DNA from: Terriglobia bacterium
GTDB lineage: Bacteria; Acidobacteriota; Terriglobia; UBA7540
NCBI GenBank assembly: GCA_020072905.1
Contig: JAIQGB010000031.1
Location: 1 to 16,693, forward strand
Direction of reading: 5' to 3'
DNA length: 16,693 nt
Below are positions 12,495 through 16,693 of this stretch, one piece after another; the stretch's first letter is position 1; the number at the start of each line of letters is the position of its first letter. Below the pieces are notes generated by a model. The model ran no database searches and was not told the DNA's origin. It was given only the letters and a program-made list of their open reading frames with translations. The position numbers and the translations under genes are program-made.

Positions 12495-13523
12495 ATGAAA
12501 GCTGTTCGGTTTCACCAGCACGGCGGGCCGGAAGTCCTCAAATATGAGGACGCGCCAGACCCGAAGATCCAGGCAAACGAAGTCCTAGTGAAGGTGAAGG
12601 CGTGCGCGCTGAATCATCTCGATATCTGGCTGCGCGGGGGCGTCCGTCGCTGGCAGCTTGCCCTGCCGCACATCGTGGGCAGCGATATCGCGGGCGAAGT
12701 CGCCGAGGTCGGCTCGCTCGTCGCGCGCCTCAAGCCCGGCGACCGTGTGCTGCTCTCGCCCGGGATCAGTTGCGGCCAGTGCGAGGCGTGCTTCAAGGGG
12801 CTCGACAGCGCCTGCCGCAACTACACGCTCTTCGGCGTGATGGTGGACGGCGGCTACGCCGAGTACGTGAAATCGCCGGAGATGAACGTCATCCCGATTC
12901 CTGGCGACCTCAGCTTTGACGAAGCCGCGGCCGTGCCGCTCGTCTATACGACCGCCTGGCACATGCTGTTTACGCGCGCGGACCTCAAGCCCGGCGAAGA
13001 TGTGTTGGTGATCGGCGCGGGGTCGGGAGTGGGCACGGCGGCGATTCAAATCTGCAAATTGGTGGGCGCGCGCGTCATCGCCACCGCCGGCGCGGATTGG
13101 AAACTCGAGAAAGCCCGCGAGCTGGGCGCCGACGAGGTCATCAACCACAGCCGGCAGTCGGTTTCGGAAGAGGTCAAGCGCCTCACCGCCAAGCGCGGCG
13201 TGGATGTTGTCTTCGAGCACGTCGGCGCGGCGGTTTGGGAAGATTGCTTCGAATCGCTGGCCACCTATGGACGCCTGGTGACCTGCGGCACGACCTCGGG
13301 CTCCGAGGTGAAGCTCAATCTGCAGAATCTCTATGGGCGCCAGCGGTCGATTCTGGGTTCGTTCATGGGCGGCAAGGGCGAATTGATGGACGCGCTCAAG
13401 CTCATCGGTCAGCGGCGCCTGAAGGCAGTGATCGATTCCACCTTCCCGCTCCAGGACGCCGCCGAAGCGCAAAAGAAAATGGAGAGCCGTAATTTCTTCG
13501 GCAAGATCCTGCTTCGACCCTGA
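12495..13523 (+). CDS. MDR-family zinc-binding dehydrogenase / quinone oxidoreductase-like
   Basis: The 342-residue product is a medium-chain dehydrogenase/reductase. The N-terminal GroES-like domain contains PHIVGSDIAGEVAEVG (58-73). The structural-zinc loop is complete: C93, C96, C99 and C107 in CxxCxxCx7C spacing. The Rossmann domain has the nucleotide-binding GAGSGVGTAA at 174-183. The catalytic-zinc site of true alcohol dehydrogenases is not kept. GHE is replaced by GSD, and the region after C37 reads NHLD, close to the NPxD of quinone oxidoreductases. It is therefore probably an NAD(P)H-dependent quinone- or enone-reductase-like enzyme with a structural zinc; substrate unknown. The ATG at 12495 is preceded by GGGAGG six bases upstream. 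A decayed fragment similar to its 3' end lies about 800 bases downstream, beyond a toxin-antitoxin pair. Confidence 0.9.
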   Translation: MKAVRFHQHGGPEVLKYEDAPDPKIQANEVLVKVKACALNHLDIWLRGGVRRWQLALPHIVGSDIAGEVAEVGSLVARLKPGDRVLLSPGISCGQCEACFKGLDSACRNYTLFGVMVDGGYAEYVKSPEMNVIPIPGDLSFDEAAAVPLVYTTAWHMLFTRADLKPGEDVLVIGAGSGVGTAAIQICKLVGARVIATAGADWKLEKARELGADEVINHSRQSVSEEVKRLTAKRGVDVVFEHVGAAVWEDCFESLATYGRLVTCGTTSGSEVKLNLQNLYGRQRSILGSFMGGKGELMDALKLIGQRRLKAVIDSTFPLQDAAEAQKKMESRNFFGKILLRP

Positions 13524-13557
13524 TTGCAGGCCGGACGGCTGTCCCCGAGGTTGTATC

Positions 13558-13586
13558 TTGACATCAGCGTATCGCCGTATCACAAT
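13558..13586 (+). promoter_or_regulatory. Promoter of the second antitoxin; mRNA may be leaderless
   Basis: A perfect -35 TTGACA (13558-13563) is followed after 17 bases by CACAAT (13581-13586), four of six with the -10 consensus. Transcription would start six to seven bases later, at about 13593, which is the ATG of the antitoxin. No ribosome binding site precedes the ATG. The mRNA may therefore be leaderless. Confidence 0.5.
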
Positions 13587-13592
13587 GCCGTC

Positions 13593-13832
13593 ATGCGGAC
13601 TACCGTGACCTTGGACGATGACGTTTACCACGCGGCAGCACACCTCTCCCGGGTTTCGGGCAGGCGTCTGGGCAAGGTGCTTTCGCGGCTCGCCCGGCGC
13701 GGGCTTGCACGGCAGGAACCTCCGGCCCGCAGCAAATCCCGGCGGTTTCCGACCTTCCGTGTTCCCGCCGGAACTCCGTTGATTCCTGCGTCCCGGCTCC
13801 AGCGCATCATCGATGAAGAAGGTCTCTTCTAA
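13593..13832 (+). CDS. vapB: VapB-like antitoxin
   Basis: The 79-residue product starts MRTTVTLDDDVYHAAAHLS, the ribbon-helix-helix opening of CopG/VapB-type antitoxins. The helical part (RVSGRRLGKVLSRLARRG) is followed by a basic, Pro-rich tail ending IPASRLQRIIDEEGLF, the expected toxin-binding part. The ATG at 13593 is used since the conserved MRTTVTL starts there. Upstream in-frame residues are not conserved and the promoter is placed to begin transcription at this ATG. The 3' end overlaps the toxin gene by 20 bases, giving coupled translation. It lies 69 bases after the dehydrogenase stop and has its own promoter. Confidence 0.82.
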   Translation: MRTTVTLDDDVYHAAAHLSRVSGRRLGKVLSRLARRGLARQEPPARSKSRRFPTFRVPAGTPLIPASRLQRIIDEEGLF

Positions 13833-14271
13833 GCTTCTACTCCTCGACGTGAACGTGCTCCTCGCGCTTGCGTGGCCCAATCATCAATTCCACGCCAGCG
13901 CCCGGAAGCGTCTCGAGGGCAGCAGAGACCGTTGGGCCACGTGCGCGCTCACCCAGTTGGGGTTCATTCGGATTTCTTCCAATCCAGCTGCGGTGGGGAC
14001 GGCAAAGAGCCCCGCGGAGGCCGCGCGGCTGCTGGCCGAGATGGTCAGCGACCGCCTGCATGTCTACCTGGATGCTTTGCCGCCGCCTGTTTCCAGCTCA
14101 TTCATCGGGTCGTTCCAGGCAATCCTGGGCAGCCAGCAAGTGACGGACGCTTACCTTCTTTCTCTTGCTCGGACGCGCAAGGCTACGCTGGTGACGTTTG
14201 ACGCGAGGCTGGCGGCCCTGGGCGAGTCCGGGGCGGAGGTCGAAATCCTTTCCTCCCGCGACTCGGCCTGA
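13813..14271 (+). CDS. vapC: PIN-domain toxin, TIGR00028-type VapC
   Basis: The 152-residue product resembles the TIGR00028-type PIN family (short VapC toxins common in mycobacteria and acidobacteria). D12 and N14 lie in LLLLDVNVLLALAWPNH, a WATCALTQLGFIRISSNP segment forms the second active-site part, and VTDAYLLSLARTRKATLVTFD carries D136 and D155-region acidic residues by pattern. The middle acidic position usually seen in PIN proteins reads Q in LTQLGF, which also occurs in this subfamily. The ATG at 13813 overlaps the antitoxin end by 20 bases and has no own ribosome binding site, consistent with coupled translation. An alternative later start would cut the DVN motif. It is the second toxin-antitoxin pair within 3 kb. 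Confidence 0.85.
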   Translation: MKKVSSKLLLLDVNVLLALAWPNHQFHASARKRLEGSRDRWATCALTQLGFIRISSNPAAVGTAKSPAEAARLLAEMVSDRLHVYLDALPPPVSSSFIGSFQAILGSQQVTDAYLLSLARTRKATLVTFDARLAALGESGAEVEILSSRDSA

Positions 14272-14319
14272 GAGTGCGGCGTTGAGGACTTGGTGAGACG
14301 GGTTTTGGAGAGCCGGATT

Positions 14320-14560
14320 TGAAGTGGTGTTCCAGCGACCTCTCGCTGGCCACCGATGTGCGCCTCGTGACTTGCAGCACGACCTTCGGACCGGAGGTGA
14401 AGCTCAACTTGCTGCTCCTGTATGGCCCGCAGCGCTCGATTCTCGACTCGTTCCTGGGTGGCAGGGGCGAGCTGACCGAAGCGCTCAAGCTCATCGGCGA
14501 GCGCCGGCTCAAGGCGGTGATCGATTCCGCTTTCCCGCTCCAAGACGCTGCTCAAGCACA
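14320..14560 (+). pseudogene. Decayed 3' fragment of a second MDR dehydrogenase
   Basis: Read on the plus strand from about 14320, this stretch encodes a sequence matching the C-terminal part of the dehydrogenase at 12495-13523 (its residues about 258-325). It keeps LVTCSTTFGPEVKLNL, GPQRSILDSFLGGRGEL and ALKLIGERRLKAVIDS. About 52 of 66 aligned residues agree, so it is not a recent copy. The N-terminal two thirds, including both zinc and nucleotide-binding parts, are absent, and after QDAAQAQ the frame runs into unrelated sequence that overlaps the minus-strand potassium channel gene. No start codon with a ribosome binding site is present. It is probably the remnant of a paralog or tandem duplicate lost before or when the toxin-antitoxin pair settled between them. 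Confidence 0.8.
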
Positions 14561-14652
14561 AGCGAATATACGGGAGCGATGCGGTGAGAATCGCCTGATG
14601 CTTGCCTGGGTGTACCCCGAGAGCAAGCCGCGGCCCTCCGACCTCGCAACGT

Positions 14653-15600
14653 TCACGAGGTGGCTGGATTCTGGGCGGGAGCGATCTCGCTGAGCCGCTT
14701 GAGGTCGAGCACCATTTGGCCCTCAGCGTCCGCCTCGAAGGCGGGGACGAAGCGGGCTCCCCAGACCACCTCTTCGTGCCGGTAGGAGTGGCGAACGTGG
14801 ACCGTCTGGAAGAAAGTATCGTCGAAAGCCTTTATCAGAATCAGAAACTCGGCTTGCTGCCCGGCGAGGTGTTCGGCAGTCTGGCCCCAGAGCGGGCTGG
14901 CCTCGTCGATGGGATGAACGACGGTCCAGGTGAGCGGCAGGAACTGGACGGAAGTCCGCTCCAGCGCAAGGGACTTGTACTTGCGGACCGGACCGTGGTC
15001 CGAGGGTTCGACGGTCATCAGGAGCATCTGCGCTTCAATCTCCATCAAATTGTTGCTGCGCCGATTCGCCACGCGGAATTGCAGGCTGGTGCCGGCCTGA
15101 TAGGGCGCCACAATCATCTGTTTGCTGAAGGCCAGGCGCGCCGCAGGCCGGGAGAATCGCCCGAAGACCAGGCCGGTGACGATGGCAAACGCCATCAGCC
15201 CGAGAAGGGCTTGTGAAGCCGCCACCAGGTTGGCCAGCAGGCCGTCGGGAGAGATCCGGCCGTATCCCAGGGTGGTGAACGTTTGGGCGCTGAAGAAGAA
15301 GGCACTCATAAAGCGGTCAGACGCCGTGCTGGTCTCGGCGCCGTGCAGATGTTCGACGCCAATCCCCAGGTAAACGAAGGCAAACACCAGGTTGGCAATC
15401 ACATACGCGCCGAAGATCATCGCCACGAAAACGGGCCAAGAGGTGTTGATCATGAAGAGATAGGGATGTACGTCCCGCCAGGTGGCGCCCCGGCGACGAA
15501 CATTGAATTGCCCATTCGGGTTGAGGACGCGAAGCAAATCGCCGCGGTATTTCTCTGTAAAGCCGGGGTCGAACGAAGGTTTGTCCATGATCGCCGGCAT
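14653..15600 (-). CDS. Inward-rectifier (KirBac-type) potassium channel
   Basis: The 315-residue product is a prokaryotic Kir channel subunit, expected to form tetramers in the inner membrane. An amphipathic slide-helix region (about 40-50) precedes TM1 (about 53-78), a pore helix at about 95-108, the selectivity filter TTLGYG (109-114) and TM2 (about 122-147). The rest is the cytoplasmic Ig-like Kir domain, starting FSRPAARLAFSK at about 149-160, with the conserved SLQFRVANRRSNNLMEIEAQ strand. The filter has Leu where KirBac channels usually have Val or Ile. The ATG at 15600 has GAGGA upstream at a suitable distance. An ATG four codons later is possible. The gene ends beyond, and overlaps on the opposite strand, the 3' flank of the dehydrogenase remnant. 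It lies 128 bases after the pirin gene, same strand. Confidence 0.92.
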   Translation of the reverse strand: MPAIMDKPSFDPGFTEKYRGDLLRVLNPNGQFNVRRRGATWRDVHPYLFMINTSWPVFVAMIFGAYVIANLVFAFVYLGIGVEHLHGAETSTASDRFMSAFFFSAQTFTTLGYGRISPDGLLANLVAASQALLGLMAFAIVTGLVFGRFSRPAARLAFSKQMIVAPYQAGTSLQFRVANRRSNNLMEIEAQMLLMTVEPSDHGPVRKYKSLALERTSVQFLPLTWTVVHPIDEASPLWGQTAEHLAGQQAEFLILIKAFDDTFFQTVHVRHSYRHEEVVWGARFVPAFEADAEGQMVLDLKRLSEIAPAQNPATS

Positions 15601-15728
15601 GCACGATGTCCTCTATTTGAAGAGACGGTTCTTGACCGCGGGGTTGCCACAGCCCGCGGGAAGTTGTTCAGAATCGTACCAAAGGTGATTGCCTCGAAAC
15701 ACTCTGCATGCCGCCCGAGAACCTGCAC

Positions 15729-16643
15729 TTACCTCGGTCCCTGATGCTTCAGGAACGTCCCTCGCTCTAGCTCCTGGAATGCCTGTCGGAGCTGCTCCTG
15801 CGTGTTCATTACGATCGGGCCGTACCACGCCACGGGCTCCTGAAGCGGTTTCCCCGAGACTAGCAGGAACCGGACCCCATCGTCCCCGGCCTGCACCGTG
15901 ACTTCGTCGCCGCGGTCGAAGAGCACGAGCGAGCGGTTGTCCGCCTCCGTGGGAGGCGACGTGTCCGCCCATCCGACCGATTCGGTGGGCACCGCGAGGG
16001 GACCCGAGGCGTTGCAGAACTTCCCCGCCCCGGCGAAAACGTACGCAAAGGCGTGGCGAGAGGTCTCGACCGGCAGGGTCTTCCTCTTGCCTGGCGGAAC
16101 AGACACATCGATGTAGATCGGGTCGGCAGCGACTCCATCCACGGGGCCGCTCTTTCCCCAAAAGCTTCCGCAGACTACCCGAACCTGAGTACTGTCGTCG
16201 TCGGAGATCACAGGGATCTCGGGCGCTTTCACCTCCTGGTATCGAGGCGCGGTCATCTTGAGCGATGACGGAAGGTTCCCCCACAATTGGAAACCGTGCA
16301 TTCGCCCGTTTGGGTCGCCCTTCGGCATCTCCTGGTGAATGATGCCGCTCCCCGCCGTCATCCACTGGACGTCGCCCGCGCCGATGGCCCCGCGGTTCCC
16401 GATGCTATCGCCGTGTTCGACGGTTCCCGCGAGGACATAAGTGATGGTCTCGATCCCGCGGTGGGGGTGCCACGGAAAACCCGCCAGATAATCCTCCGGT
16501 CGCTCATTGCGAAAGTCGTCGAGCAGGAGAAAGGGATCGAAGTCGGACGTGTTCTCGAAGCCGAACGCGCGCCGCAGGTGAACGCCCGCACCTTCCAGGG
16601 TCGGCTTTGCCCTGATGAGCCGCTTAATGGGTCGAAGGGACAT
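15729..16643 (-). CDS. Pirin-family cupin protein
   Basis: The 304-residue product is a full two-cupin pirin. The N-terminal cupin has the metal-binding set H59 and H61 (WHPHRG), H103 and E105 (IIHQEMP), matching the human pirin iron ligands. The FDPFLLLDDF segment at 35-44 and RMHGFQLWGNLP at 114-125 are typical. The C-terminal cupin (about 170-290) lacks the ligand set, as usual. Bacterial pirins include quercetinases and redox-linked regulators; which applies here cannot be told. The start at 16643 is set by GGAGG five bases upstream and by the conserved N-terminus MSLRPIKRLI. A longer frame to 16691 adds non-conserved residues. It and the channel gene are on the same strand but 128 bases apart. 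Confidence 0.93.
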   Translation of the reverse strand: MSLRPIKRLIRAKPTLEGAGVHLRRAFGFENTSDFDPFLLLDDFRNERPEDYLAGFPWHPHRGIETITYVLAGTVEHGDSIGNRGAIGAGDVQWMTAGSGIIHQEMPKGDPNGRMHGFQLWGNLPSSLKMTAPRYQEVKAPEIPVISDDDSTQVRVVCGSFWGKSGPVDGVAADPIYIDVSVPPGKRKTLPVETSRHAFAYVFAGAGKFCNASGPLAVPTESVGWADTSPPTEADNRSLVLFDRGDEVTVQAGDDGVRFLLVSGKPLQEPVAWYGPIVMNTQEQLRQAFQELERGTFLKHQGPR

Positions 16644-16662
16644 ATTGTCCTCCAGGACCAAG

Positions 16663-16691
16663 AGTGTACCCTGTTGAACGCTGGGCTGCAA
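16663..16691 (-). promoter_or_regulatory. Candidate promoter of the pirin gene
   Basis: On the minus strand TTGCAG (16691 to 16686) and TACACT (16668 to 16663) are 17 bases apart, matching the -35 and -10 consensus at three and four positions. Transcription would start near 16656, just before the GGAGG of the gene, leaving a very short leader. This is weak and near the window edge. Confidence 0.3.
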
Positions 16692-16693
16692 AT

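Noticed and set aside
12585..13880. A minus-strand open frame of 431 codons opposite the dehydrogenase
   Set aside because: It is the antisense shadow of the dehydrogenase and antitoxin, whose motifs are conserved. It has typical shadow composition and no domain.
14271..14330. Possible direct target duplication flanking the second toxin-antitoxin pair
   Set aside because: The dehydrogenase-like sequences on the two sides are only about 79 percent identical at protein level and far longer than a target duplication, so no insertion-sequence mechanism can be claimed.
1..16693. CRISPR arrays, tRNA or rRNA genes, or a transposase
   Set aside because: No regularly spaced repeats, cloverleaf sequences, rRNA segments or transposase motifs were found by reading.

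Overview
This is a GC-rich bacterial chromosomal window of ordinary housekeeping and accessory genes. No replication, phage, CRISPR or complete insertion-sequence machinery is visible. The gene mix suggests an environmental Acidobacteriota-type organism or a relative. It includes a CadC/OmpR-type winged-helix protein with a membrane segment, MDR-type oxidoreductases, several VapBC-like toxin-antitoxin pairs, small secreted barrels, and an ECF sigma factor with a membrane anti-sigma factor. That assignment is inferred from gene content, because no rRNA or other phylogenetic marker is present.

Layout from left to right. A secreted tyrosine-rich protein (minus, 134-748) diverges from a YchF-type P-loop NTPase with an altered switch region (plus, 913-1995). 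A long imperfect inverted repeat then leads into a ZIP metal transporter (2141-2878), followed by an IscU/NifU-like Fe-S scaffold lacking the usual third cysteine (2928-3284). Converging on these is a minus-strand operon: ECF sigma factor, overlapping zinc-finger anti-sigma factor, then a membrane double-zinc-ribbon protein (5061 down to 3351). A short winged-helix/membrane protein (minus, 5259-5792) follows, then about 600 bases without a convincing gene. Next come a secreted two-repeat protein (6400-7005), two tandem paralogous small beta-barrel proteins (7378-8447) and a doubtful secreted protein (8810-9232).

The right half holds an XdhC/CoxI-like and MobA-like pair for molybdenum-enzyme maturation (minus, 10920 down to 9440), split by a hairpin repeat that supplies the last codons of the XdhC-like gene. 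Then come a FitAB/VapBC-type toxin-antitoxin pair (11140-11792), a two-TM membrane protein (11856-12455), an MDR dehydrogenase (12495-13523), a second VapBC-like pair (13593-14271), and a decayed fragment similar to the 3' end of that dehydrogenase (about 14320-14560). The window closes with an inward-rectifier (KirBac-type) potassium channel (minus, 14653-15600) and a pirin (minus, 15729-16643).

I see no large undescribed system. The points most worth checking are the cysteine-rearranged Fe-S scaffold, the toxin-antitoxin pair between an intact dehydrogenase and a dehydrogenase remnant, the long inverted repeats placed just before gene starts, the candidate autoregulatory ECF promoter, the apparently leaderless antitoxin, and the internally duplicated and tandemly duplicated envelope proteins.
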